This document shows, one piece after another, positions 1 to 9,132 of a stretch of 64,000 bases of DNA. The notes beneath the pieces are model-generated. The model did not search any database. It had not been told where the DNA came from and worked only from the letters and a program-made list of their open reading frames with translations. The stretch covers positions 1,120,001 through 1,184,000 of the forward strand of contig NZ_JAUCFJ010000002.1 in the NCBI RefSeq assembly GCF_030348505.1. The letters run 5' to 3'. The stretch comes from Lysinibacillus sp. G4S2. GTDB lineage: Bacteria > Bacillota > Bacilli > Bacillales_A > Planococcaceae. Every line of letters begins with the position of its first letter. Within the stretch, counting starts at the first letter, position 1. The translations under genes and the position numbers were made by a program.

Positions 1-6
1 TTGCAT
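1..6 (-). CDS. ctaA: possible first codons of divergent ctaA (partial)
   Basis: On the minus strand the window begins with an ATG-CAA pair, preceded at 8 bases by AGGTGA (complement of 15-20). In Bacillus the gene divergent from ctaB is ctaA, haem A synthase. Only two codons are visible, so the call rests on position and the ribosome-binding site alone. Confidence 0.3.
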
Positions 7-341
7 AAAATGAGTCACCTACTTTATATATCACATTACAAGAACGTAATGTTACTGCTACTAGATAATATCGAAAAAACAGGTAAAAAACAACTTGTAA
101 AGAGTAGGTAGTATTAGATGTCGATTCCATTTCACAAATTGTTCATAATTTCGTACTTTAACCTTCACAATTCATTTTAGAAAATGTTTTACTATAGATA
201 TGTTGTTTTTAATTATATTTCTAGACTAAGCTAATTTTTACAACTTCATCTAAATTTCACTTAATGTCTAGAAATCAATCGCAAATTTCGCTATAGTAAA
301 CATTAGCGGAATATGCTTACAAAAATGAAAGGAGAGGTATC
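7..341. other. AT-rich ctaA/ctaB divergent intergenic region
   Basis: This stretch of about 335 bases separates the presumed divergent ctaA start from ctaB. It is very AT-rich and should contain both promoters. I cannot assign a convincing -35/-10 pair or a named operator. A GGAGAGG ribosome-binding site lies just before ctaB. No ORF of note is seen. Confidence 0.5.
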
Positions 342-1259
342 ATGTCAAACGGTCGTGCACTGACGGCTACTAGAAATGGTGGACCAGAATCAACATCTGC
401 TGTAAAAGATTTTTTAGCACTGATAAAAATTGGAATCGTTAACTCGAATCTTGTCACAACGTTTACAGGGATGTGGCTGGCATTTCAATTTACTAGTAGG
501 CACTTCTTGCAAGAGCTTGATGTCATATTGTTCACCATGCTGGGTGCGGCATTAATTATAGGTGGCTCAGGCGCAATGAATAACTTTATTGATCAGGATA
601 TTGATCCAATCATGAAAAGAACGAAGGCTAGACCGACAGTAACGGGTAGATTTAAGCCGAATTTTGTATTGACCATTGCCCTCTCATTTTTAATTGTAGG
701 TGAAATTTTGTTATTTGCGGCATCGTTTGCGGCCGGCATGTGGGGACTAGTAGGAATATTTGCTTATGTCGTTCTGTACTCAATGTGGTCAAAGAGGAAG
801 CATGTTAGTAACACGGTTGTAGGAAGTATTTCAGGGGCTATTCCACCAGTTATTGGGTTTGCAGCTGTTGAACCTGCATTAGGTCCAGGAGCACTTGCCT
901 TATTCCTTATCATGTTTGCATGGCAACCACCGCATTTTTATGCACTTGCTATGAAACGTACTGAAGAATATCGTGCAGCTAATATACCAATGCTACCTGT
1001 AGTAAAAGGATTTAAACGAACGAAGTACTCGATGTTATTCTGGATTCTTTTATTATTACCGTTACCGTTCCTTTTACCAGAGCTTGGGGTAGGCTTCTTA
1101 GTACTTGCCACAGCATTGAACTTGGGCTGGTTGATTCTAGCTTTAAAAGGCTTTACTACAAAAGATGATATGAAATGGGCAAATAAAATGTTTATCTATT
1201 CATTAAATCATATGACAATATTATTTGTATCTATCATCATATTTGCGTTGTTTAGCTAA
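342..1259 (+). CDS. ctaB: protohaem IX farnesyltransferase (haem O synthase)
   Basis: This is a 305-residue polytopic membrane enzyme of the UbiA prenyltransferase superfamily. It transfers a farnesyl group to haem B to make haem O, the precursor of haem A for the aa3 oxidase encoded just downstream. The prenyl-diphosphate/Mg-binding motif NFIDQDID is at residues 81-88, followed by KRTKARP. About nine hydrophobic segments are visible. The ATG has a GGAGAGG site 5 bases upstream. Length and position next to ctaC match Bacillus ctaB. A 100-base gap precedes ctaC. Confidence 0.96.
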   Translation: MSNGRALTATRNGGPESTSAVKDFLALIKIGIVNSNLVTTFTGMWLAFQFTSRHFLQELDVILFTMLGAALIIGGSGAMNNFIDQDIDPIMKRTKARPTVTGRFKPNFVLTIALSFLIVGEILLFAASFAAGMWGLVGIFAYVVLYSMWSKRKHVSNTVVGSISGAIPPVIGFAAVEPALGPGALALFLIMFAWQPPHFYALAMKRTEEYRAANIPMLPVVKGFKRTKYSMLFWILLLLPLPFLLPELGVGFLVLATALNLGWLILALKGFTTKDDMKWANKMFIYSLNHMTILFVSIIIFALFS

Positions 1260-1359
1260 GTATAGGAATTCTTTCTTATCCTAAAGAATTCATATAGACA
1301 GAACTAATTTCCTAGGTACACATGAAAATACAACAAAGAAAGAGGGGTTTAATTAAGCT

Positions 1360-2448
1360 ATGATGAAAGGGCTTAAAAAATGGCGTCTTTTTTCACTTCT
1401 AGCAGTGATGATGGTTTTCCTTTCTGGTTGTGGTGAAGAATATATTTCTGCACTGAAACCATCTGGTCAAGTAGGTAAAGAACAATTCAATCTATTACTG
1501 TTAGCTACGGGAATTATGACGTTAGTTGTAGTAGTAGTATCCGTTATCTATTTACTTGCATTCGTAAAATTCCGCCGTTCAAAAGTTGGCGAAGACGTTA
1601 TACCTAAGCAAGTAGAAGGAAGTCACACTCTTGAAGTAATTTGGACAGTAATTCCAATTATTTTATTATTAATCTTAGCTGTACCAGTTGTTACCGCTAC
1701 TTATAAATTTGCAGATGTTGCTGCAATGGACGAAGTAGATGAAAATGGTGACAAAACAGCTCTTACAGTAAATGTAACTGCAAAATTATACTGGTGGGAG
1801 TTCGAATACCCTAACCAAGGTATTGTAACTGCTCAAGAATTAGTTGTACCAACAGGTCAAAAAGTTTACTTTAACTTAAAAGCTGCAGATGTTAAGCACT
1901 CATTCTGGATTCCTGCTATAGGCGGTAAAATGGATACGAACGTAGATAACTTAAATAAATTCTATCTAGTATTCGATAAAGAATCTAAAGACCTTAAAGA
2001 CGGCGTATTCTATGGTAAATGTGCTGAGTTGTGTGGTCCTTCACACGCATTAATGGACTTCAAAGTTAAAGCATTAAGCCCTGAAGCATTCGATGCATGG
2101 GTAGCTTCAATGAAAGCAACAGAAGGAAAAGTGGCTGACAAAGCTTCAACAGATCTTGGTGAAGCAACATTTGCTAAAAGTTGTTTAGGTTGTCATGCTG
2201 TTTCTGGATCAGGAGCAGGAGGTACACCAGGTCCTAACTTAACTACATTTGGTGACCGTAACCGTGTTGCTGGTTTCTTAGAACATAATGAAGAAAACTT
2301 AAAAGCTTGGATTAAGAACCCTGGGGAATTCAAACCAGGTAACTTAATGATGAATGCAGAGGGCACTGCGCCTGTTTATGGCGACTTATCCGACGAAGAA
2401 ATTCAAGCTCTAGCAACTTATATCATGAGCTTATCTGTTGAGAAATAA
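1360..2448 (+). CDS. ctaC: cytochrome c oxidase subunit II (caa3 type)
   Basis: Subunit II receives electrons from cytochrome c and passes them to the catalytic subunit. A lipoprotein signal peptide ends in LSGC, with the acylated cysteine at residue 24. Two transmembrane helices follow, then the CuA domain with the CAELC motif at 221-225. A C-terminal fused cytochrome c domain carries the haem-binding CLGCH motif at 275-279. This fusion defines the caa3 type found in Bacillus. The 362-residue length fits the family. It opens the ctaCDEF operon. Confidence 0.97.
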   Translation: MMKGLKKWRLFSLLAVMMVFLSGCGEEYISALKPSGQVGKEQFNLLLLATGIMTLVVVVVSVIYLLAFVKFRRSKVGEDVIPKQVEGSHTLEVIWTVIPIILLLILAVPVVTATYKFADVAAMDEVDENGDKTALTVNVTAKLYWWEFEYPNQGIVTAQELVVPTGQKVYFNLKAADVKHSFWIPAIGGKMDTNVDNLNKFYLVFDKESKDLKDGVFYGKCAELCGPSHALMDFKVKALSPEAFDAWVASMKATEGKVADKASTDLGEATFAKSCLGCHAVSGSGAGGTPGPNLTTFGDRNRVAGFLEHNEENLKAWIKNPGEFKPGNLMMNAEGTAPVYGDLSDEEIQALATYIMSLSVEK

Positions 2449-2488
2449 TTTTAGTTTAATGTAACAAACTTTGAGGGAGGTAAAAGTT

Positions 2489-4372
2489 GTGAGCTCATAC
2501 ACACAGAAAAAGGGCTTTGGAGCAACTGTCTGGGATTACATTACCACTGTCGACCATAAAAAGTTAGCAGTAATGTATTTATTAGCCGGTACATTGTTCT
2601 TTGCTATCGCTGGTTTTGAAGCGTTATTAATGCGTATTCAGTTAATGAAACCAAATAACGATTTCATATCAGCTGGTTTTTTCAATGAATTATTAACAAT
2701 GCACGGAACGACAATGTTATTCCTAGCTGCGACTCCATTACTATTCGCATTTATGAACATGCTTGTACCATTACAAATTGGTGCGCGTGACGTTGCATTC
2801 CCATTCCTTAACTCATTAGGGTTCTGGTTATTCTTCCTAGGTGCAGTATTCCTTCACCTGTCATTCTTTATGGGTGGCGCACCTGATGCGGGCTGGACGT
2901 CTTATGCATCCTTATCTTTATATTCTCCAGGACATGGTATTGACTTCTATGTTCTTGGTTTACAAATATCAGGGGCGGGTACATTAATATCAGGTCTTAA
3001 CTTTATCGTTACGATTATTACAATGCGTGCTCCAGGTATGACATTTATGCGTATGCCATTATTCACTTGGACTGCTCTAGTATCAAGTGCATTAATTCTA
3101 TTCGCATTCCCTCCATTAACTATTGGTTTATTAATGATGTTATTTGACCGTATGTTCGGTGGTAACTTCTTCGACCATTTAATGGGTGGTAACACAATTA
3201 TTTGGGAACACTTATTCTGGATCTTCGGACACCCAGAGGTTTATATCTTAATATTACCAGCGTTTGGTTTATTCTCTGAGATTATTCCAGCGTTCTCTCG
3301 TAAACGTTTATTTGGATACTCTTCAATGGTATTCGCAACAATTTTAATCGGTTTCTTAGGGTTCATGGTTTGGGCTCACCACATGTTTACAGTTGGTCTT
3401 GGGCCAACAGCCAACGCAATCTTTGCTGTTGCAACAATGGCAATTGCCGTACCAACAGGTATGAAAGTATTCAACTGGATCTTAACTCTTTGGGGCGGTT
3501 CTATCAAAGTTACAACACCAATGCTTTATGCACTTGGTTTCATCCCGTCATTCGTTGCGGGTGGTGTTACAGGGGTAATGCAAGCATCTGCACCTCTTGA
3601 CTACCAATTACACGATTCTTACTTTATCGTTGCCCACTTCCACTACGTAATCGTTGGTGGTATCGTAACAGCGATCTTTGGTTCAGCACACTTCTACTGG
3701 CCAATTTTCTTCAACCGTATGTTAAACGAAACGCTTGGTAAAATTACTTTCTGGATTTTCTTCATCGGATTCCATTTAACGTTCTTCGTTCAACACTTCT
3801 TAGGTTTAATGGGTATGCCACGTCGCGTATTCACTTACATGGAAGGTCAAGGTTGGGATCAGTTCAACTTTATCTCTACAATCGGTGCATTTATGATGGG
3901 TGTAGGGGTTATTATAATGGTAATCAACTGCTTACTGTCATTCAAAGGCAAACCAGCAGGTCGCGACCCATGGGGCGATGGACGTACATTAGAATGGTCA
4001 ATTCCACAACCAATCCCATTCTATAACTTCCGTCAAACACCACTTGTTCGTGGTTTAGATCCATGGTGGATTGAAAAACAAGAAGGAAACAAAGAAGTTA
4101 CATTTGCTGAGCCAGTCGGTGATATTCATATGCCAAACAACTCAGCTATCCCATTTGTTATTTCTCTAGGTCTGTTTATTGCAGCATTCGGTGCACTTTA
4201 CCATCCAGATGCAGATAAACCGTGGTCAATTTATATTTTAATCGGTGGTCTTGCAATTACATTTGGTGCTATGATTTTCCGTTCTGTTAAGGATGATCAC
4301 GGCTTCCATTTACACAAAGAAGAAATTCTTGAAATTGAAGAACAACTTTATGGCAAAGGGGGAAATAAATAA
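2489..4372 (+). CDS. ctaD: cytochrome c oxidase subunit I
   Basis: This is the catalytic haem-copper subunit, a 12-plus-helix membrane protein that reduces oxygen and pumps protons. The active-site HPEVY motif, whose His and Tyr are cross-linked in this family, lies at residues 248-252. The haem ligand region around HFHYVIVGG is also visible. I choose the GTG at 2489 because GGGAGGT ends 7 bases before it; an upstream in-frame TTG at 2471 overlaps that site. This gives 627 residues. The stop overlaps the ctaE start (TAATG), indicating translational coupling. Confidence 0.96.
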   Translation: MSSYTQKKGFGATVWDYITTVDHKKLAVMYLLAGTLFFAIAGFEALLMRIQLMKPNNDFISAGFFNELLTMHGTTMLFLAATPLLFAFMNMLVPLQIGARDVAFPFLNSLGFWLFFLGAVFLHLSFFMGGAPDAGWTSYASLSLYSPGHGIDFYVLGLQISGAGTLISGLNFIVTIITMRAPGMTFMRMPLFTWTALVSSALILFAFPPLTIGLLMMLFDRMFGGNFFDHLMGGNTIIWEHLFWIFGHPEVYILILPAFGLFSEIIPAFSRKRLFGYSSMVFATILIGFLGFMVWAHHMFTVGLGPTANAIFAVATMAIAVPTGMKVFNWILTLWGGSIKVTTPMLYALGFIPSFVAGGVTGVMQASAPLDYQLHDSYFIVAHFHYVIVGGIVTAIFGSAHFYWPIFFNRMLNETLGKITFWIFFIGFHLTFFVQHFLGLMGMPRRVFTYMEGQGWDQFNFISTIGAFMMGVGVIIMVINCLLSFKGKPAGRDPWGDGRTLEWSIPQPIPFYNFRQTPLVRGLDPWWIEKQEGNKEVTFAEPVGDIHMPNNSAIPFVISLGLFIAAFGALYHPDADKPWSIYILIGGLAITFGAMIFRSVKDDHGFHLHKEEILEIEEQLYGKGGNK

Positions 4373-4998
4373 TGGATTTCAATACTAAATTTACTCCTCA
4401 TACTTGGCCAGATCACCCTGAACAAGCTACGATGGAAGGGAAAAATAAAGTTGTTGGTTTCTGGATTTTCCTTGCCTGTGAAGTTGTACTTTTCGCAAGT
4501 TTGTTCGCTACTTACCTAGCGCTTAAGAACAAAGGGCCAGCTGGCATGGAGTTCACAACACAAAGTTTATTTGAATTGCCTTTAGCTTTCGCTATGACGA
4601 TGTTACTATTAACATCTTCACTAACGTCTGTTTATGCAATTTACCATATGCGTAACTTTAACTTTAAAGCTATGCAAACTTGGTTTGGTATTACATTACT
4701 TTTAGGTTTTGGATTCTTATGTCTTGAAATCTATGAATTTTATCATTATGTACTCAAAGGTTTCACATTTGACCAATCTGCGTTCTCAACTGCGTTTTAC
4801 ACATTAGTTGGTACGCATGGTTTCCACGTAACTTTAGGACTTGTGTGGATTTCAACGTTAATGATTCGTAATGCTAAACGTGGTCTTAACTTATACAATG
4901 CACCTAAATTCTTCGTGGCTGCTTTATACTGGCACTTTATCGACGTAGTTTGGGTATTCATCTTTACAGTAGTATACTTGATGGGAGTGATCGGATAA
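4372..4998 (+). CDS. ctaE: cytochrome c oxidase subunit III
   Basis: A 208-residue polytopic membrane protein with about five helices, the length usual for Bacillus subunit III. It stabilises the oxidase core. The conserved run GTHGFHVTLGLVW near residues 144-156 and WHFIDVVWVF near the C-terminus are family hallmarks. The start overlaps the ctaD stop by one base and its own stop overlaps the ctaF start in the same way, so the three are probably translated as a coupled unit. Confidence 0.96.
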   Translation: MDFNTKFTPHTWPDHPEQATMEGKNKVVGFWIFLACEVVLFASLFATYLALKNKGPAGMEFTTQSLFELPLAFAMTMLLLTSSLTSVYAIYHMRNFNFKAMQTWFGITLLLGFGFLCLEIYEFYHYVLKGFTFDQSAFSTAFYTLVGTHGFHVTLGLVWISTLMIRNAKRGLNLYNAPKFFVAALYWHFIDVVWVFIFTVVYLMGVIG

Positions 4999-5342
4999 TG
5001 TCTTCACACGATACACCTATAGTTGCTAAGTCTCAGGCACAATACGAGTATGATCGTCATCATAATGCCGTTCATATGCGTAAACAAGTAGTTAACTTTG
5101 CGATTATGATTTTCTTTACGTTTATCGCATTCGCAGTAGTTGCAGCTGATTTTTCTAAATACTTAATATTACCGCTCGTTTTATTGCTTGCAGGTGTTCA
5201 AGTGGTTCTTCAACTTTACTCTTTCATGCACTTAGAAGACAAAAAAACACACTTCGGTGGTGTAATTGGCTTCTTCATGTGGATGGGTATATTAATCGCA
5301 TTTACATTCTTCTTAGCATTTTTAACAATTATTTGGTGGTAA
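4998..5342 (+). CDS. ctaF: cytochrome c oxidase subunit IV
   Basis: A small (114-residue) bacterial subunit IV of the aa3/caa3 quinol or cytochrome oxidase family, with three predicted transmembrane segments. The motif QLYSFMHLEDKK around residues 73-84 is typical. The ATG at 4998 is chosen because it overlaps the ctaE stop as TAATG; an upstream in-frame ATG at 4950 would lie inside ctaE. The gene ends the operon and is followed at once by a terminator hairpin. Confidence 0.93.
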   Translation: MSSHDTPIVAKSQAQYEYDRHHNAVHMRKQVVNFAIMIFFTFIAFAVVAADFSKYLILPLVLLLAGVQVVLQLYSFMHLEDKKTHFGGVIGFFMWMGILIAFTFFLAFLTIIWW

Positions 5343-5348
5343 TCACCA

Positions 5349-5393
5349 AAAAAGCACGTTCTCTACTTTATGTAGGAACGTGCTTTTCTTTTT
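5349..5393 (+). terminator. rho-independent terminator of ctaCDEF
   Basis: AAAGCACGTTC and its exact complement GAACGTGCTTT form an 11-bp stem with an internal loop, followed by a T-rich tract. It lies 6 bases after the ctaF stop. Confidence 0.9.
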
Positions 5394-5442
5394 GGGTACT
5401 ATTAAGTGATGAGCTGGTAAGAAATAATATAATTCAAGTGGG

Positions 5443-5713
5443 ATTGATTTCCGTTCAGGTTACATTGTTATTGTTGCTGTCGCTATGCTTTTAAAGCGAC
5501 TTGTCAGAGGATACATGCTATGTGAATTAGTTGATTGAAGCGGCTCATCGGACGCCCCCAGGAAGCTTTGCTCTGTGCGAAAGCGAAGCGTCAGCAACAA
5601 CAAATGTTTTCTGTAGCGAAAGCGAAGCGGCAGCTACAAATGTTTTCTGTAGCGAAAGCAAAGCGGCAGCTACAAAGCGCCCAGTCAGAACGGGAATCAA
5701 CCCTCATTAAAGT
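5443..5713. repeat. dispersed repeat family A, copy 1 (MITE-like)
   Basis: This fills most of the 525-base ctaF-ctaG gap. It begins with ATTGATTTCCGTTC and ends with the inverted counterpart GCGCCCAGTCAGAACGGG then AATCAA, as do other family A copies. Inside are partly repeated units containing GCGAAAGCGAAGCGG, CAGC and AAATGTTTTCTGT. A 75-codon open frame here is low-complexity (repeated AKAKRQ) and is best read as repeat, not gene. Confidence 0.75.
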
Positions 5714-5867
5714 GCCACATGATTCACAGATTTCCTTGACCATATTGTTTTTCACAATATGAACAACAGTACACCGTACATAGTAATTTGTTCACCTTTC
5801 GTTCATTGCAGTATAGCTGTAAGCGTTCTATAATAGGAGTACTGAAGTTTAAAGGAGTGCGTTCTAT

Positions 5868-6791
5868 ATGCCACTTAGTATATTTGGTTTCCAAGCTTTA
5901 TGGAGCCCATACTTAATAGGGGTTCTTGTTTTCATTACAGTCATCTATTTTTTAGTCACAACAAAGTGGCGCAAGGATTTTAAAGTAAGTGAGCCTTTGA
6001 AAAAGGGAGAGGCAATTTATTTTGTACTGGCAATGGTAACGATTTATATTATTAAAGGGTCTCCAATTGACATAATGGCGCACATTATGTTTACGATGCA
6101 TATGGTGCAAATGGCTATACTATTGTTACTTGTACCGATTTTCTTAATTAAGGGGATTCCTTGGTGGGTATGGAAAGTTGCGATTGAAGCACCGGTTGTT
6201 AGATCTGTATTTAAAGTACTAACATTACCTGTCGTTGCGGTAATTGTATTTATTGGTCTATTTTCTTTCTATCATTTACCTGATGTATTAGATTATATTA
6301 AGTTAAATGAAACATTACATGGTACATATACTTTTGTATTATTTGTTTCTGCTGTTATAATGTATTGGCCACTAGTTCATACGGTGCCAGATGTTCCACA
6401 AATGAAGCCTTTGCATAAAATAGCCTATATTATTGCTAATGCGGTATTAATCACACCTGCATGTGGGTTAATTATTTTTGCACCAAACGCTATGTATGAA
6501 ACATATACAAATGGCGAAGCGTGGCTTAAGGCAATGGAGCTTTGTGTACCAGCTTCCACATTATCTGGTTTATCCCTTTCAGGACCAGAGCTCTTTACAG
6601 ATATGACACCTGTTGCGGATCAGCAACTAGGCGGAGTTCTAATGAAAATTTTACAAGAGCTTATTTTTGGTGTTTTAATTGGTGTTATCTTTACAAGATG
6701 GTATCGATCAGAACAAAAGGATCCTGATAAAATTACAGCTGACGCATTAAAAGAACATCAAAAGAAATGGGAAAGCCAACAGCAACATTAA
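5868..6791 (+). CDS. ctaG: cytochrome c oxidase assembly factor CtaG
   Basis: A 307-residue integral membrane protein of the caa3_CtaG family. In B. subtilis CtaG is needed for active caa3 oxidase, probably for building the copper centre. About seven hydrophobic segments are visible, with conserved histidines in HIMFTMHMVQMAI near residues 72-84 and a PACG motif near 198-201. The ATG has AAAGGAGTG about 8 bases upstream. A family A repeat separates it from the structural operon, so it probably has its own promoter. It is followed by the DUF420 gene 40 bases downstream. Confidence 0.94.
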   Translation: MPLSIFGFQALWSPYLIGVLVFITVIYFLVTTKWRKDFKVSEPLKKGEAIYFVLAMVTIYIIKGSPIDIMAHIMFTMHMVQMAILLLLVPIFLIKGIPWWVWKVAIEAPVVRSVFKVLTLPVVAVIVFIGLFSFYHLPDVLDYIKLNETLHGTYTFVLFVSAVIMYWPLVHTVPDVPQMKPLHKIAYIIANAVLITPACGLIIFAPNAMYETYTNGEAWLKAMELCVPASTLSGLSLSGPELFTDMTPVADQQLGGVLMKILQELIFGVLIGVIFTRWYRSEQKDPDKITADALKEHQKKWESQQQH

Positions 6792-6831
6792 TTGTAAAAT
6801 AGAAATTTACTTTGTATAAGGAGTTTTGTGA

Positions 6832-7293
6832 ATGGAATTACAAATTTTGCCTACTATAAGTACATCATTCATCGTTATTAGTGCTGTACTTGTAGCTATT
6901 GGTTGGGGCTTAATTATAAAAGGAAAAGTAGAGGCACATAAAAAAGTAATGCTTGCAGCAGGAGTTGCAGCACTTACCTTCTTTATTATTTATGTTTCAC
7001 GTACAGTCTTTATTGGTAACACAGCGTTTGGTGGAGGAGAAGATTTAAAACCATATTATACTTTCTTCTTAATTTTCCATATTACTCTTGCGACTGTGGG
7101 AGCTGTATTTGGTATTGTTAGTATTATTTCTGGTTTGAAAACGAATATGAAGCTTCACCGTCGTATTGGACCGATTACAAGTATTATTTGGTTCTTTGTA
7201 GCTATTACCGGAGTTTTAGTATACTTTTTACTATATGTATTATTTGAACCAGGTGAAACAACATCTGCCATTAAAGCTATCTTAGGCTTCTAA
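6832..7293 (+). CDS. DUF420 family membrane protein
   Basis: A 153-residue protein with four hydrophobic segments and conserved histidines (EAHKK near 34, FHITLA near 82, LHRRIGP near 104), as expected for the DUF420 family (YozB-like). Members are often found next to oxidase assembly genes, including SCO and CtaG-type genes; a role in copper or haem handling is inferred, not shown. The RBS AAGGAG lies 9 bases before the ATG. It probably shares a transcript with ctaG and ends at the terminator at 7319. Confidence 0.85.
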   Translation: MELQILPTISTSFIVISAVLVAIGWGLIIKGKVEAHKKVMLAAGVAALTFFIIYVSRTVFIGNTAFGGGEDLKPYYTFFLIFHITLATVGAVFGIVSIISGLKTNMKLHRRIGPITSIIWFFVAITGVLVYFLLYVLFEPGETTSAIKAILGF

Positions 7294-7318
7294 CTTCTTT
7301 CAGCGGGTGTCATAAACA

Positions 7319-7363
7319 AAAAATCATCTCCCTCCTTATTCTTGAGAAGGAGGGAGATTTTTT
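7319..7363. terminator. bidirectional terminator between DUF420 gene and YtvI-like gene
   Basis: The near-perfect inverted repeat AAATCATCTCCCTCCTT / AAGGAGGGAGATTTTTT is flanked by A-rich and T-rich tracts and can stop transcription from both sides. It overlaps the last codons of the convergent gene that ends at 7336. Confidence 0.88.
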
Positions 7364-8400
7364 ATGGATGTTTGATTAAATATGGAAACGACAACAACAA
7401 CGAGTAAAGGACCAATTAAAATACCGAAAAATCCAAATATTTCAAAACCGATAAACATTGCAATAAAAGTAGTTAGTGAGGAGAGTCCAACTTTATTTCC
7501 AATAATTCTAGGCTCAATCATACGTCGAACTAAAAATTGTACGATCGTAAGTACGACTAGCACGACAGCATAGATATAATCACCTGTAAAGGCTTTGTAT
7601 ATTGCCCAAGGAAGAAGCAATATAAATGAATCTAAAAAAGGAACGAAATCTAAAATGACTAGTAAGAGTGATAAAATAAGTGGGAATGGTGTTTTAAGAA
7701 AATAAAAGGTTCCAAAAGCTATTGCAAAAATGCAAATACCAACTAAAAATTGTGCTTTCATAAAACCAAATAAGGCAAGTTTCACACGGTGTCCTATAAA
7801 AAGTATTTTTTGTTGGTAGTGAAAGGGAATAGGAGCTAATATTTTACGATTAATGGTTGGTAATTCTAAAAGAAACATGTATAACACAATCCAATAAACA
7901 AAAATATCAAACAAACGTGAAGGGATATACGTAAGTAAAAATGACCAAACATTCACATTTGTTAAAGAAAGTGCAAATTTTTCGATTGATGATAGAGAAC
8001 GGGCTATCATAAGTTGAATTTGTATAACTAGATCTAAAGGCAAATGATAAGTATAGTTGGAAAGCTTGGATTGTATTTGAATCCATAGTGCTGATAGCTG
8101 ATTGAGGTACTCTGGAATATGAATGATAAATGTTGAAAATTGTTTCCAACTTATAAATATAATGAGAATACATAATAGTAATGTCATACTTGAAAAGAAC
8201 ATAAAAAAAATGGAGGCGACTATTTTGCGTTTTTTTCGGAATCGTTTACTGATCCGTATGATTACAGGCTCTAATAGTAATGCAGTTACGTAGGCAAGTA
8301 GTATTGGTAATGACAGGGATATGAACCAGAGAATTGCAACCCCGATAGCTATAACAATTATTGGGTGGCGGAAAAAGGGACGTTTGAAAAATTGTAGCAT
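7336..8400 (-). CDS. ytvI: AI-2E/PerM-family permease, YtvI-like
   Basis: A 354-residue polytopic membrane protein of the AI-2E transporter (PerM) superfamily. The N-terminal pair of helices, a central soluble stretch (about residues 70-150) and a C-terminal bundle containing DFVPFLDSF and LVRRMIEPRIIGNKVGLS are characteristic. Members named YtvI are sporulation integral membrane proteins; the substrate is not established and the paralogue assignment is tentative. It has AGGTGA before its ATG. It is convergent with the oxidase-assembly genes, and its stop lies inside the shared terminator. Confidence 0.75.
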   Translation of the reverse strand: MLQFFKRPFFRHPIIVIAIGVAILWFISLSLPILLAYVTALLLEPVIIRISKRFRKKRKIVASIFFMFFSSMTLLLCILIIFISWKQFSTFIIHIPEYLNQLSALWIQIQSKLSNYTYHLPLDLVIQIQLMIARSLSSIEKFALSLTNVNVWSFLLTYIPSRLFDIFVYWIVLYMFLLELPTINRKILAPIPFHYQQKILFIGHRVKLALFGFMKAQFLVGICIFAIAFGTFYFLKTPFPLILSLLLVILDFVPFLDSFILLLPWAIYKAFTGDYIYAVVLVVLTIVQFLVRRMIEPRIIGNKVGLSSLTTFIAMFIGFEIFGFFGILIGPLLVVVVVSIFNQTSIKNLPPSQE

Positions 8401-8461
8401 TTATCTCACCTACATCATGTAAAAGATATAGGTAGTATGAGAAGAAATAATATTTTTACTC

Positions 8462-8492
8462 AAAATAAAAAAGACTGGACCACCAGTCTTTT
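8462..8492 (-). terminator. terminator of ylbA
   Basis: AAAAGACTGG-ACCA-CCAGTCTTTT is a perfect 10-bp stem with a 4-base loop. Read leftward it is followed by a T-rich run (A-rich on the plus strand at 8462-8472), matching termination of the minus-strand gene ending at 8620. Confidence 0.85.
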
Positions 8493-8619
8493 CAGATATA
8501 GTTAATGCACTGTACGCTGTTGCCAACTTGGTGTACTGTCACCGTCTGACAGATAAAAAAATAAAAATGATTTCGAATGTTTAATCGACATGCATACACC
8601 GTGAAATAACTATGTAAAA

Positions 8620-8985
8620 TTATGCCTGAATTTTAAAAGCTTCTAGGTCTAATTTAACCTTTTTTAAGATTTCTTCACATTTTTTTACAAGGTGAGCTGG
8701 AAAAACTTCGTCATCGCCATACTCAACGCCGTGTGGATAGTAGTATTTACCAAGTACAGGTTTCATTAGTGTTAGGATTGCATCGTGTGCACCAACATCA
8801 CCAGATTTTGCATAGGCAAATACACGTAGGTAGTAACGACCTTCACGAGTATCGAAACGCTTATCAAATGTCATGCGTTCGTAGTCCCAGCCGCCATCAC
8901 ATTCTAGACCATTTTGTTTCATGATGCTTACAATAAGTTCTTGATCAGCTGTTAAATTTTCAAGGTTAGTATTTTCAAAATACAT
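8620..8985 (-). CDS. ylbA: YugN-like family protein YlbA
   Basis: A 121-residue soluble protein resembling the YugN-like family. Motifs seen include GGWDYERMTFDKRFD near residues 36-50 and GKYYYPHGVEYGDDEVFP near 79-96. No catalytic function is known for the family. Its place between the cta genes and ylbC matches B. subtilis ylbA. An AGGAGGAT site precedes the ATG and a strong terminator follows. It is divergent from ylbC across a 147-base region holding a palindrome. Confidence 0.75.
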   Translation of the reverse strand: MYFENTNLENLTADQELIVSIMKQNGLECDGGWDYERMTFDKRFDTREGRYYLRVFAYAKSGDVGAHDAILTLMKPVLGKYYYPHGVEYGDDEVFPAHLVKKCEEILKKVKLDLEAFKIQA

Positions 8986-9067
8986 CTATAATCCTCCTTT
9001 AGTTTCTCGTACAAAGTATACGCTCATTTTTATAATAGAGCATATTCGACATTGTTGCAATGACAAC

Positions 9068-9098
9068 ATTGTGTCAACACAATTACAATTGATATAAT
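9068..9098 (+). promoter_or_regulatory. candidate ylbC promoter with overlapping palindrome
   Basis: A TATAAT at 9093-9098 lies 35 bases before ylbC. The perfect 16-bp palindrome ATTGTGT-CA-ACACAAT (9068-9083) covers the expected -35 position (TTGTGT, spacer 18). A second imperfect palindrome, TGTTG-CAATGA-CAACA, lies just upstream. This looks like a repressor or activator operator in the ylbA-ylbC divergent region; the binding protein is unknown. Confidence 0.45.
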
Positions 9099-9132
9099 AA
9101 CTTACAATAAATGTGATGAAAAGGAGTCATGT

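Noticed and set aside
3370..3600. Short plus-strand frame inside ctaD
   Set aside because: Alternative-frame shadow of the oxidase subunit with no family resemblance.
5535..5762. 75-codon frame rich in AKAKRQ
   Set aside because: It is family A repeat sequence; the same peptide pattern appears wherever the repeat occurs, in different contexts.
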